Part shown: positions 1-11,182 of the stretch, one piece after another
Layout of the letters: each line of letters starts with the position of its first letter
Position numbering within the stretch: the first letter of the stretch is position 1
Assembly (NCBI RefSeq): GCF_050948215.1
Contig: NC_135152.1
Span: 8,404,310-8,468,309, forward strand
Origin: Halictus rubicundus
Lineage: Eukaryota; Arthropoda; Insecta; Hymenoptera; Halictidae
DNA length: 64,000 nucleotides
Direction of reading: 5' to 3'
Notes under the pieces: model-generated
Database searches by the model: none
The model's input: the letters and a program-made list of their open reading frames with translations, nothing else
What the model was told of the DNA's origin: nothing
Translations under genes and position numbers: made by a program

Positions 1-817
1 TCCCGTGGACATTACAGTGGATTTAAGGGCGGCCATCGTTATTCTTCCTTTTTGATTGGACAATCTCTATAGCAGAGATCAGAACTTTGTATGGGAAAAA
101 TATTTTCATTAACATATCACGTATCTGTGATTTATTAATTATTTTCAGAAATCTATGATTCGCTGCTAAGGATTTCTTAATAGATTTCTTAACAACAATC
201 TCATAACAATTTTTTCTAACCATTCCTTTTCGGGTTACGTTTTCATAGAAAATTTTTTTTTAAATAGAATTTGCGTTCTTAAGAATGCAGACGTCGAGAA
301 TTTCGTTCATTTGACGGTGAACCTTTAAAATTCACAGAAATGCAAAAGCGGGGACTTACAGGTGCAAAGAAAATCAGGACATTAACCTGCGATACGGACC
401 GGTATGGAAAAGTAAATGGCCGAATATTATTCCGTCCGGAAATTAACTGCAGATTTTAGTACACTTGTAGCAAGATCAAAATGTATTTTAGCAATCTTAT
501 TTTGTTCCGGAAAATTTTCCCAAACATTATTGAGGAAAACTGTTTCAAATTTTGTAAATTCATTAATTCAACTTTCATATATGTACAGTACTTTTTAGAA
601 GAAAAACATACATGCAACTTTCTGCTGGATGAAACCAAACGCTGATAAGAGTTTTAATCCCTCTAAAAATAGTGTCACTAAGGAAAATGTGAAACAGAGT
701 GTTCTCGTTATAAAATCAATTTACAACGTTTTGAAGTTATCCTTTATTAATGAAGAAAATTAGAGCAGTTCAATCGACACAGATGCAATTTTTGTTGATT
801 TTTCTTCCGAGTGTTAA
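1..817. other. AT-rich non-coding stretch
   Basis: This stretch is AT-rich with many short A and T runs. Only 60-66-codon frames occur on either strand, and none has recognisable protein character. I see no repeat or RNA gene before the duplicated block that begins near 818. Confidence 0.6.
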
Positions 818-1484
818 ACAGGGTTTAAGTAGTGGTAGTAGATAATTGATCAGACAGGAGACCCTCAGCTTATAATACGTATGTCCTATGGCTTCTCGAA
901 AGTATCTCTATTACGAAACTAATTAAAAGGTTTCTTTACAATGTAATAAATAAATCCTTTCTAAATCATACTTGGTAATTTCGTTCCCTGCATTTAACAA
1001 TCACTTCTTCACATTAATGTCAGTTATGTGAAGGTAAGGTAGACGTAGCAATCAGAAGATCAGGGCAGAAGAATGAAAGACGACGCCGTGGAAAATGGGT
1101 GAATCAGATCGATTTTTGGAGGTCGTCGGTGGGGAGGTGTCTTAATATTAAACAGGGCTGAAGTAGTGGGGGTTGATAAGTGATCAGACGGTTTCTTTAA
1201 AAGGTTAAATTTAAAAGGTTTCTTTACAATTTAATAAATAAATCCTTTCTAAATCCTACTTGGTAATTTCGTTCCCTGCATTTAGCAATGACTTCTTTAC
1301 ATGCATTGGTGTCAGTTATGTGAAGGTAGTATAGACGTAGCAATCAGAAGCTCAGAGCAGAAGAATGAAAGACGACGCCGTGGAAAATGGGTGAATCAGA
1401 TCGATTTTTGGAGGTCGTCGGTGGGGAGGCGTCTTAATATGAAACAGGGCTGAAGTAGTGGGGGTCGATAAGTGATCAGACGGC
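818..1484 (+). repeat. Tandem duplication of about 290 bp with a third partial unit
   Basis: Two long units, 925-1191 and 1213-1484, are offset by 288-292 bp and highly similar throughout. A run of 73 bp (1065-1137 and 1357-1429) is identical. The unit's last 40 bp (AAACAGGG then AAGTAGTGG and a GATCAGAC end) also occur alone at 818-855, just upstream, so the block reads as tail, unit, unit. The junction after unit 1 carries a small extra duplication of TTTAAAAGGTT. No open frame spans the units. Conservation inside the identical core exceeds that of the flanks, which suggests either recent gene conversion or a constrained core. Confidence 0.9.
856..962 (+). repeat. Dispersed repeat, copy A
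   Basis: This 107-bp segment resembles 4673-4780 (copy B) at roughly three positions in four, without large gaps. Shared landmarks are TCCTATT-like and CTATTACGAAA blocks followed by TTTCTTTA. Copy A overlaps the first unit of the tandem duplication, so the duplication probably arose in or beside an older dispersed element. Confidence 0.75.
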
Positions 1485-2520
1485 GGCGATTCACGCGACA
1501 AGCATAACTATATCGAGCAGCCAGCTGCGCCGGGAGGCAAGACCGATCAGTGATCGATCGGCATTACCATGCCGGTCGGCGTTTCCTCGTAAAATGTTCG
1601 CCGGCGACTAAACTGTAGTAATAAGTACGACAAGGGCTCAAAGGGGATTGCCGTTTCGCATGCAAATATGATTAGTTCCGGAGCGTAACTTCATTTGCGT
1701 ATATTAAAAGCGCAGATAGCTCACTTTATGCAAACGACGAACAGGATGGGCGTGGTGAGGGAATCCGGGGCCGTGAGAACAAGGGAGGGGCCGGCCACGG
1801 GAAACGGGGGAAAAATGTTTTGCCGAGAATTGCGAAAAACCGGGCCGGCCCCCGACGGATGGAGGAAAAATGGTCGCCGGCCCGGATGGGATCCCGTGGA
1901 TAAAGGCAGCGCTGTTTCCTGGATCCTGATTGCCAGTCGTTAAATGTTCCCAAACGGTCGTTCCGCCGACCCCTTGGCTCGACCGTCGACGTTCCCTCGC
2001 AAAAAACATGCTCGTAATTACGAGTCACCTCGTTATGACAATACACCCCGGCGAAAAATGGAATATTCACGGTCTTTTCAAACGGCGTGGCGCTGCCACG
2101 CGACCGTTTGAATAACGTCGCCCCCACCCACGAGCCCTCGAACCCGTTTCAACCGGAAGCCCGAGCCCGGTTTCTTCCTTCCTGCCTTGTTGCCGGATTA
2201 TTGCGAAATTATGTGCAGACTATTTGCTCGTTGCTTCTATTACGCCGCAACATCGGGTAATTGTGATTAAAACTGACGACTTTTTGCTCGGCAATTCAGA
2301 AAGAAATTCGCTGTTAACTGGAAATATTTTTCTGTGGTCTGTTAATAGCATCGGTGTCGAAATATTTAACTCTTGTAACTTTAAAGTTGTGCAATTATAT
2401 TTTAGTGTTTATAGTTTAGTGTATATTATAGTGTTATTCCTAGATAACTAAACTGATGCGTGGAGACAGCAAGATCAATTATGAACACGAATATAATTGA
2501 ACGCTTTTCATTTATAGGAT
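1485..2520. other. GC-rich block, then AT-rich stretch
   Basis: From about 1490 to 2170 the sequence is GC- and CpG-rich. It contains an octamer-like ATGCAAAT at 1660-1667 beside ATGATTAG. Overlapping frames up to 133 codons exist on both strands, which is expected at low stop-codon density, and none looks like a known domain. From 2170 onward it is AT-rich with nothing recognisable. Confidence 0.5.
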
Positions 2521-2590
2521 AGTATCTCCTGGACGATGTATGTCGCTGGCAAGACCCGTATTGTTGACATACATCGTGAAAACATTGTAT
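2521..2590 (-). mobile_element. MITE family 1, fragment (one terminal third)
   Basis: This matches the right-hand end of the 60.2-kb copy: a TCTCCTG-ACGAT block, then GCTGGCAAGACCCGT, GTTGACATA and a CGTGAAA end. Only about 70 bp is present; the other terminus is absent. The degraded outer end suggests an old insertion. Confidence 0.8.
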
Positions 2591-4228
2591 GTAGTTTGGC
2601 TGAACAGTTTATTGTTTCATCTACTCGTCCTAACTAAATAATCTATTTATCGCGAATTTCAAGTTGCATATTTCTTAATCAGACTTCAAAATAATTCATT
2701 CATGAAGGATTGAATGAAAACAAGGTGAAACAGTTTTGAAAAGTCAGAAATGGCATAGACAAATAATTGTACGTGTAAATTTTGTGAAAATTCCCGTGAC
2801 AGACACAAATCTAGATCTATTTATTTATTGATCAGAAACTATCTATGTTTCTTTTCTAATGTAGTACTTGTATTGAATTAAAATGCAAATATTTCACCAG
2901 TTTTTAAAGACGACTTTCCAAGTCGATGATAAACAGTGAATGTACATTTTTAAAGGGCTACATGATATTGAAGGGAGAGCAAGAATTGAATATTTGTTTT
3001 ATTGTGTTTGCTCGAAGTGAGTGGGTTTACAAATGCGTATACACCCATGTATATTGCATCCTAATTACAGCGCACAAATAAATATTATAAACGCATAAAT
3101 TTGCATGTCTTTAAAGTTCGATTAACGATTCTAGCGTTGTCAAAAGTTTTCGCAAACAGGATCCCTACGAGCGAGCACAGTCGACACGCACGATATCGAA
3201 GAAATCGGAACGGAAAAAGCGAAGCGGCCCGCGGCATACAGAGACGATTATCTCGTGGAACGATAGTCGCGGATAGTCTCCATCTACGGAGGGCAAAGTT
3301 CGGCGAGAGAAAGGGCACGGGGGCGCAACATTAATCCAAACGGTAATCTCTCTGGTTGCCAGTTTTTGTCATTCGCCGCAGTTCCCGCTGGTACCTTGTT
3401 TCCGTCACCATCCGGCAATTATTGCCACGGGGAGACGTGGGCGTCGCGACGCGTCGCGCACCGGAGCAACTATTCCGCGGCGGTGTTTTCGGATTAGTAA
3501 CGTCGCTCGGCGTTTGCCGCGCCGTGCTCTCGAATGTCGGCCGCGGGAAACTATTTTCCGTGATGAAGCGCCGTTAAAACTTTCCCGATATTCCACGGAC
3601 ACCTCGGTGATTCCTGGCCCCCGGGGATTGGGGGAGGGGGGAAGAGGGGTCGGCCCGGATACGAACCTCCGGTTTGTCCGTTCGATCGCCAGATATTCCA
3701 AAACTCCGCGCCGAATATCCCTGGTAATAATTGCATCTTGGTATGTTGCCGGTATTCGCGCAGTCGTCAGGATTATGCGGCCACTTACTGAATTTTCCCG
3801 ACCCACCCCCGACCGCTTGGGAAACCGATATCATGCTCGTCGTCTTTGTCTAAGCGGCCCGTTAATCATCCGCCCGCGCCAGCGTTGCGGCTACCTTGAA
3901 ATTCTTACGGGCCACTGGGAAAAAGTACTCGATAAAGCGGGGATGTTAATAATTAATCACCTCGCGGACGGGGAAACTACTTTCAATAAAGGTGAACGTT
4001 GAATGCATTGACGGTCATTGTCATGCGAAAATGTCCTGGGAATAAATAGAATATTCTAGCGAATTTATTTACGTTATAAATCGTGAAATATTCACCAGAG
4101 AGAGTTGTGTATACACACCACTTTCAGTAATAGTGTATTTTAAATATATCAATCCAACTTCGTATCAATAAAGAACCATTTACTAAGTCGTTTATATTTT
4201 TCTGTGCTTCTTTAATAAAAGTGATAAC

Positions 4229-4268
4229 TAGACTGCGGATTTTATGCATTTATGGCAAAAATGTATAC
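4229..4268 (+). mobile_element. MITE family 2, left-end fragment
   Basis: TA-GACTGCGGATTTTATGCA is followed by TTTATGGCAAAAATGT, as in other copies. No right end is found downstream. Confidence 0.75.
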
Positions 4269-4672
4269 GGCACATGTTCCTTACAATTGCTTTAGAAAAT
4301 TTTGATTCTCCATCAAAATCGATTTTGCTGTCTCATAATAACGTTGTGGTGCAGAATTGCAGCGCGAAAAGTGCTTAGACGATTAACCTGCAGTTCCATT
4401 ACGGAATAAGTGGCGCAGAATTTCCGAAGGTGGACAAACAGGAAAAATTGCAGTGTCACCTTATAATTGGTTCATTCAACTGAGTTATTGAAGGCCGCTT
4501 GACTCTTCTCCCCGGCCACGAGGAATTTTTCTCTTCGGCATTTCTTAGCTAAATGGATTATTTGAACCCATCAGCGGGACTTGCAGGAAGAGAGAAGAGT
4601 TCAGTGCCATCAGTGTACTCGGGGTGAATCGACTTTCTCAAGTCTCAAGTGGAAAATGTCAGTGTATGACCT

Positions 4673-4780
4673 GGGAGATCCTCCGCTTATGATACGGATG
4701 TCCTGCGACCTCCTGAGAGTGTCCCTATTACGAAATTAATGAAAAATTTTCTTTATACTGTAACAAATAAGATTGTTTCT
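4673..4780 (+). repeat. Dispersed repeat, copy B
   Basis: This segment is collinear with 856-962, about 3.8 kb away in the same orientation. The sequence upstream differs between the two copies, so the similarity starts abruptly. The class of element is unknown; no terminal repeats or reading frame are visible. Confidence 0.7.
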
Positions 4781-5393
4781 ATTTTATAAATGTTTTATGG
4801 TGTTAGCATACCTGGATAACTCGAAGAGCATTTTTAATCTGACCAGTAGAGGAACACGTTTATAGTCAGACATGGGGCTACATAGGATTGTGGGACTACA
4901 TATGATTCGAAATTAAATATTTCAATTATTCCGATCAAACAGGTGACAGACGAATATAAAATACTTCGCCTTTGATTTAAATTAATTTTTTTTCTTGGAG
5001 AGGAAAATTTATTTTTCCGGTGTGGTGGAATTTCTGACAATATATAATCAGAATAATTAATTTTTAATGGCTTCGATCCAATCGATAAAATGAAAATGTA
5101 GTATACATACGAGAGGTTTTATGCTAATGTAAATAACCACAAGAAGTTGGCTTTTCAGGAGTTAAGTAGAGAAACCGTGTTATGGTCAGGCAGCCACTAG
5201 GACAGCACCTCAGAGAAATAAAGTTCCCAGTAATTTCGATCAAATTAGCGAAACAGAAGTACCGGATATTTATTGAAGAGTTCCGAATAATATAAACTAC
5301 GGATCTTTATGAAAACTAAGACTTTCTAATAGTTATAATATAGTCAGAGGAGTGGATTTAGAGTGATGTAGAACACTTTCCCAGATACCTAGC
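4781..5393. other. AT-rich stretch
   Basis: AT-rich DNA with no recognised gene. A 68-codon minus-strand frame (4834-5040) has no features. An ACTACGGATCTTTATGAAAA at about 5294 may be a much-decayed MITE family 2 end. Confidence 0.5.
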
Positions 5394-5867
5394 CTAAACC
5401 TGTGCCCTGTCAGACAATTTAGACAAGTGACGTACCCATTGAGGCCCGTCGAACAGATCCATTCCCGATCCGACAATTACATCAGAATCGCAGTCGAAGT
5501 ACACGAGTAGAATGTATTCGATTTCCATGGTGAACCCAGTGCAACCCAGTGCATGAAGTCGCTCGTGTATAATCATACAAATAGGATGAATATGTGCGTG
5601 CCTACACCCGTAGAATGGATTTCCCTGTGACCAAGGGGCGGAAAATCGTTTGCGAGCAGACAGGTAGAACCGAACCGTCAAACCAGCCAGAACATCAATA
5701 TACCTCGGGGACAGATAAGGGAAAATGAAAAGGTTTCCGATATTTCTGTCGGTCACTGTCAGACTCTGTCGACAGAAATAACGACTCTCTTCTTCCTTAT
5801 CTCGGGAGAGTATAACAAAAATTCGAAACGAGTACGTTTGTCTACAACACAGACATGGGAAAACCAA
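5394..5867 (-). CDS. Unassigned 157-codon open frame
   Basis: This frame is unusually long for its moderately AT-rich surroundings. It begins MVFPCLCC and ends LSKLSDRAQV. Several Cys and His residues fall in the middle (GCRHAHIH, then CMIIHERLHALGC), but their spacing matches no zinc-binding domain I know. There is no signal peptide or convincing membrane helix. No splice signals or neighbouring frames extend it. It could be an exon, a decayed transposon remnant or chance; I favour chance or a relic. Confidence 0.15.
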   Translation of the reverse strand: MVFPCLCCRQTYSFRIFVILSRDKEEESRYFCRQSLTVTDRNIGNLFIFPYLSPRYIDVLAGLTVRFYLSARKRFSAPWSQGNPFYGCRHAHIHPICMIIHERLHALGCTGFTMEIEYILLVYFDCDSDVIVGSGMDLFDGPQWVRHLSKLSDRAQV

Positions 5868-6055
5868 CCTGTCCGGTTGGTACTCGCAAACCTTTACAGG
5901 TGTAATGATAATTGATCACGAAACCGTATTGCAAGAGGCAGGAAATTCAGAGAAATTTCTTTTATTCTTCAACAATTTTAATAAATTGGGAATAATACAG
6001 TGGATGTTCTTCATTTCTGCCCCAGCTCTCTGCAGTTTATTTACAGTAATTATAT

Positions 6056-6160
6056 TGCAGATTTTATGCATTTGTGGCAAAAATGTGTAGCTGTGATTCG
6101 AAACAGTAGAAAGATCGAAAGAATTTAAGGGCACCAACACGCTATTTTCGACACGCTCAA
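6056..6160 (+). mobile_element. MITE family 2, left-half fragment
   Basis: GCAGATTTTATGCATTTGTG is followed by GCAAAAATGTG, then AAACAGTAGAAAGATCGAAAG and AATTTAAGGGCACC, in the same order as in the 37.3-kb copy. The right terminus is missing. Confidence 0.75.
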
Positions 6161-7204
6161 ATTATCAGCACGCGATTTATGGACACCATGTGCAAAGCTC
6201 TGGAAATGATCTGACCCCTAGGAACGTGTGCGAGTAAATCAGGGAAATTCGAAATGCGATTTTCTCCGGAGACCTCGCAAATTCGACGGACTGCGCAACA
6301 CGTTCCCAACTTCACTGGCGATGCAACGGAAGTCTATTCGCCGGGTTCTTCACCGTCGAGATTTCTTCAGCTCGTTTCCGGTTCGACGCTGGGGCCGGTG
6401 GATCTCGGGGCTGACCAAGCGTGAACACCGGGCATCGCATTAAACATTCAAAGGGACGGCAAAAAAGAGGATGCATTTGCATCCCGCGATGCAACTGCGG
6501 GCTCCCGGAAAAACATAAATAATTCAACAGTTTTTACGCGACCGGGGAGCGCCGTTGGGTAGGGGGTGTACGTATAGTGTACCCGGTGATTCGGGTCGGT
6601 AGGGGAAACGGAGTCGATCGGAGCGTGCCAAATTGTCAAATAAATGCATGAAAAATGCGTCTGCAAATGGCGGTGAACGTCAGGGGGAAGAAGCGGCGCT
6701 TTTAAAACGGGATCTACGTCGGCCCCGGCGACGAAATCTCCATCGAAAATGACGCTCCCGTTCCGACTGTCTGAAATTATTGAACCCGGGCCCCGTGGAA
6801 CGATCCGCGGAAGTTCCAGGCGGAGTAACGTTTCCGGCGTAAACTGCGATCGCGCCGGGAAAGATCACGTTCCCGTGTGTACCGAAGAAACTGTGCCGCG
6901 GGAAAATATGCCCGCGCGATGTGCCACAATTTATGAAAGATTCATCGTTTTCCGGGAAACGCTGCGTTCCCGGCGTGTCGCATTCCGTCTGTGCCTCGAA
7001 ATGATAATGGCGACGCGACTGAATCGCCCGGAGAGCGTACGCGAGTTCAAATCTGCGACGATGTCTCGGTTCTGCTGCAATTTTTCCGATATTCTTGAAA
7101 CATAAGTGTACTTAAATACAGGGCGATGTTGTGGTGCAGGCAAACGGCTGGTAGAAACATGCGATTTTGAAGGTACCCTGTATGGTTGACCCTGGTGTGC
7201 TCTT
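6161..7204. other. GC-rich block with a POU-like palindrome
   Basis: A CpG-dense block spans about 6225-7110. The near-perfect palindrome GGATGCATTTGCATCC (6469-6484) contains ATTTGCAT, the consensus of POU/octamer sites. A frame of 118 codons (6749-7105) is arginine-rich and unremarkable, as expected from GC-rich DNA with few stops. Confidence 0.45.
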
Positions 7205-7372
7205 CGAGTTATGGCTTTTACGAATTTATCCCAAAAGTGAGAGGGTATAATTCAAAACAGCAGAAAGATCAAAAGAATTGAAGAACGGCAATATTAAAAT
7301 AAATAAAAGTATTAAAACTGAAATGATTCAATTATTAAAATAGTTAAACACATTGAACAATTTTTATTTGGC
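7205..7372 (+). mobile_element. MITE family 2, degraded copy
   Basis: The order of boxes is preserved: TTTATCCCAAAAGTGAGAG, AAACAGCAGAAAGATCAAAAG, then AAAATAGTTAAACA and ATTTTTATTTGGC. Neither terminus retains a clean GACTGCGG end. This appears to be one of the older copies. Confidence 0.6.
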
Positions 7373-7824
7373 TTAAAAAAAAATTATATGAACGTGTACA
7401 CGGATTTTAGTTTCAATTTCTTTTAATTTGTCTTATTTCGTATGGAGTATATTTTGCATGATTGTATTTTTACAGCTCCATGAATTTTAAATCAATTGAA
7501 CAATTCATGAAGAAGTACTAAGATGATTTCACTGCTTCAATAGTAATCTGCCCTTTTGTAAAAATTTGAAAACCGGTGTAAAAGGTTTTTTGAAAATGCA
7601 GAAACTCAGAAACCGGATTCTCCGAAACGTTCTGACGTGTACCCTAATTGGAACTCGCTCTGTAACAATTTCGAACTCGATTCAGGTTTCAGGCTACATA
7701 TTTAGCCCAAGCTGAGCGGCTTCGTCCCACCTGAATGTTAAGAACCCGGTAGCATTCTACCTTGATCGCGTGGTAACGATTCCTCAATCAATTGCTTCAC
7801 TGAACAGAATTCTACGCAACTAAA
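7373..7824. other. AT-rich stretch
   Basis: AT-rich sequence between a MITE relic and the minisatellite. I see no gene, RNA or repeat in it. Confidence 0.5.
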
Positions 7825-7827
7825 TTG

Positions 7828-8180
7828 CCTGCAAGTTTCCTGACCGACGATGTTGCCAACACCATTTGTCTTGTTAATGACTACCCCTATGCTACTTGTC
7901 TGATCAAGCGCACTCCCTATACCACTTGTTTAGACAGTGCTGGCACCTATATGTATACTACTTGCTTGTCCACCGACGGCCCCTATACCACTTGTATTCA
8001 TCACAAATCGGATCCTATACTGTTTGTTTGCCTGCGTCCGAGCTTATGCTACTTGCCTGACCAAAGACTCCAGCTATAATGCTTCCCTTCTACTAGTATC
8101 TGACCATGGTGGGCATCACACTATTTGTCTGGTTAAGGACTGCCCCTAGACCACTTATCTGACGATGGATGGTGTCAAAT
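7828..8180 (+). repeat. Degenerate 30-bp minisatellite, in frame for its first units
   Basis: Ten diverged units of about 30 bp share a core like CCTATACCACTTGTCTGAC. Their cores start at 7861, 7891, 7921, 7957, 7987, 8019, 8048, 8079, 8120 and 8150. The first four spacings are 30, 30, 36 and 30, all multiples of three. An 84-codon frame (7825-8079) therefore shows repeating TICL, ATCL, TTCL, TTCL and TTCI tetrads with one Cys every 10-12 residues. Later spacings break the frame. A lone further unit lies at 8562. Whether this was ever translated is unknown; no promoter, splice or signal-peptide evidence is present. Confidence 0.8.
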
Positions 8181-8760
8181 CGAAATACTCATCGATCGTA
8201 CCTATTAGCTTATGGCAATCTGGCGGATCCCTTACTCGCGATAAGTGCTTGGTGACTGTCTAATGTCCTGAAGCCTGGATTCAATCGGATGGGGTGCATA
8301 ATTAAATAGTAAGCACTTCTAGACATTCGTGAACAAACGATTTATTGAAAGATTAAAAGCTAGACATTTTTATTAGATATTTGTAATTTGTTTCTGATGA
8401 AATTAACACAAACGACGTACAACAGATAATACTTCTACAGTCCTTAAAAAGCTTCTACAAAACATCCTAAGTAAACCATTTACATGTATGTGTGTAATAT
8501 TTCGCTGTATGCTTTACCTCCAATGGAAACTAGATTATGCGTCTGACTAAAGAGTTCCTATACCACTTATCCGGCGAGGGCGCCCGTGAAATCTAACTAG
8601 CTACTAACAGTACCCATGTCTTTTAACAATTTAGTGAACCCATGGCTCAAAATGAATGCACGTTGACAATCCAATGTCACGAATGACGAAATAAAAATTT
8701 GTAGACACAAATAAACAAACGATCTAAAAAATTTATCTAAAAAATTAGCTAGATTTATTT
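8148..8760. repeat. Possible diverged duplication of the minisatellite's 3' flank
   Basis: The segment from the last minisatellite unit (8150) to about 8400 resembles 8562-8760 in order. Both have CCACTTATC, then ATGTC-TGAA-like and AACAAACGAT blocks ending in TAGA and T-rich DNA. The match is weak and gapped, so I give it low weight. It would explain why an isolated unit sits at 8562. Confidence 0.35.
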
Positions 8761-9698
8761 CTAAACTTATTCCCGAACGAAAATATTTTACCTGATGATT
8801 TCGGACTAACATAAGTTGCTATTGCATTCTATTACCGTCAATTTAACTGATTTTCATCGCTTTCTTTTTATTCACGGCGTGTAACGTTCAACTTTTGGAA
8901 ACAGGTAGCCCGTGCTGGAGCTTTCAGCGTTTTCGTTACAGTTCGGAGTTCCCCGATCCCACGGTAAAGTTAATTGAATTATTTTACACGTTTTTGTAAC
9001 AGGACAATATTCGACGGAACGTATATGTAGCATAATAAAATAGAAAGCGCCAGCTAGCTCGCCCGCTCGCTCGAGCGCGCGCACGATCGCGAACGTGAAA
9101 GCGTTTCGATGTTTAGCGAAACACACGTTGAATTTTTATGGTGGCGCGTCAACGCCACTTTAAGGCCGTCAAATATTTCACAATCGGACGTGTTGATGAA
9201 AAACGAGGAGGACCGGGAGAACGAACGGGCATCGGGCAACCTTGCAACGTATCGGCACGTGTCTGGAAACATATTTCGCTCCTTGCTTTCTCGCTCGACA
9301 AAGCAGCCGCATTAATTGCTCGCGAACAATAGGGGACGACTGCTTGCTCGGAGAATGCGCTTCATTATCGAGTCCCCGCTTCTCGTTTATTGCAGACGAC
9401 GCGCTGACTGCGAACCGGCGCGAATGTGCGAATGTTTATGAAATTTGTCCGTCTGATTGCGTAACGACCAATTAAACTTATGGAAGAGCGATCCGAGTAT
9501 ACAGACAGTATTATCACTAGCACGAGCTCCTTTGAACGGATAAATAACATTAAACATATGAAATATAAATAACATTAAACACGACTAATGAATTCGCAGC
9601 GAGCAACAGTCAAACGTTTCCTGCGATTCAAAGTAGTTAAAAAGTCACCTTCTTTTAGACAATGAGATAGCAATAAATATAGCAGTATTATAGTCATT
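8761..9698. other. GC-rich block around 8.86-9.48 kb
   Basis: CpG-rich DNA, including a CTCGCCCGCTCGCTCGAGCGCGCGC run near 9060. Several overlapping frames of 60-84 codons exist on both strands, none with domain character. AT-rich DNA follows from about 9480. Confidence 0.45.
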
Positions 9699-9860
9699 AG
9701 AGTGCGGAGGTTTATGCAAAATAAAATTTTTATACGTCAATTACAATCTACAGGAGCTAAGTAAAAATTTATTTTGCTCATTATTCATTTTTATATATTA
9801 AACATTTTAACATATAAAATTTACACATTTTTTACATAAATACATAAATTCTGCAGTCTA
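9699..9860 (-). mobile_element. MITE family 2, full-length inverted copy
   Basis: TA-GAGTGCGGAGGTTTATGC opens and AATTCTGCAGTC-TA closes a 162-bp unit in reverse orientation. Next to the first end is a CTACAGGAGCTAAG box matching the reverse of the family's CTCCTGTGTC box. The centre is AT-rich and shorter than in the 37.3-kb copy. Confidence 0.85.
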
Positions 9861-11182
9861 ATAATCATTAATATCGTTATTTTATATTAGCATGATCCAA
9901 GAATAATAGTAAAATGCTTTCGCTCTGTATTTTACAAACGATTATTTTGGAGATATTTGATTGCTTGTGAAAAATTATTTACAGGCAGAGATTATAGTTT
10001 AAATAAATATTGATGCCGGAGAATTTTCACATGGTTCAAACCTATGACGTTCTAATTATATCGGGTCGAAAATGTTGATGGATGTTCGTTTTAGATCGTA
10101 TTTGTCACTGCTGAAATTGTTACTTTCGCGGAAAATTACTAGAATATTCAATCACCCATATACTTTCAACGAATTACGTATAATAGTTGTCGAACCCGAC
10201 GTGAAACACGAGGGAAGAATTAAGTGCAACCCTATCGCGACTCCGTTCGCAATTGAGACAGCAAACAGTGGAAAAACAAGAATTCGCGAGGGGTGGAAAC
10301 GGAGAAGAGTAGAGGAAGAAGTTAGGGAAGGTGAGGCGCAGGTGAAATCGATTTTACCCGGCTGGCGCGCACCGACCTATCGCACCAGTCTCGAAAGTTA
10401 CGTATTAGGTGCTTCAACCGGAATAGATGCAATCAAACGTTAGGATTACGAGTGGAGCATTGACGGGGGGGGGGAGTTGGACGAGGGGAGGCTACCCGAA
10501 CGGAAGGGGTTGGCGCAGAGTTTCAGTTTCAGGTGCATAAACGAGCGTGCAGCTGTACAAAAGCCCCGTGCACCTGTAACGACGCTAATGCCGGGCCGTG
10601 CCGTGAAATTCGAACGACGAATCGAACACTGTAAATTAAAAAGCACGCGCGCTGTAATCAGCGCAAATGAAACAGCACGGAGACAGGCTAAACCTCCCCT
10701 TGAAACAGGCAGATAAAGTACGTTCGACTAATCTGTCTTCGCTAACAAGTTTCACAAAGAGAAACGATTCATCCTTCGCAGAAAACTTTTGTCTTTCACT
10801 GACACGTCGGCTTTATTCTTTATTCGCTTAATGATCTGTGCTTTTAATTGAATAGAAAATCGTTGTGTTAGAATGTGATAGAACTTGTGCGCATAATGGA
10901 CAGAATTTTGTTATATTCATTTTATTCGTTTTCAATTTCAATTATTTCGATTTAATTCGTCTTCAATTAAACTAATATTGATTTTTTCTTATTTTACTTC
11001 TTTGACTTTGAAAATTCTTGACAATAGGTCATAGATGATTTATCGTTTTTATAGATAGAAAGGGAAATTTCTTTTTAGAAATGACGCAAATTTGTTAATA
11101 TTGTCGACTAAATAATATTCGTCATAATGTTAAAGGATTTTGTCTGAAATATAAGGTTAAGAAAAATTATAGATAAATCGAA
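9861..11182. other. AT-rich flanks around a GC-richer block
   Basis: A GC-richer block spans about 10190-10720 and contains a run of ten G at 10465-10474 and a 123-codon frame (10072-10443). That frame is basic, ends shortly before the G-run and matches nothing known. Both flanks are AT-rich without features. Confidence 0.45.

Noticed and set aside
3514..4002. 162-codon plus-strand frame in a GC-rich block
   Set aside because: It is Arg/Gly/Pro-rich, overlapped by other open frames on both strands, and its composition follows the GC-rich background.
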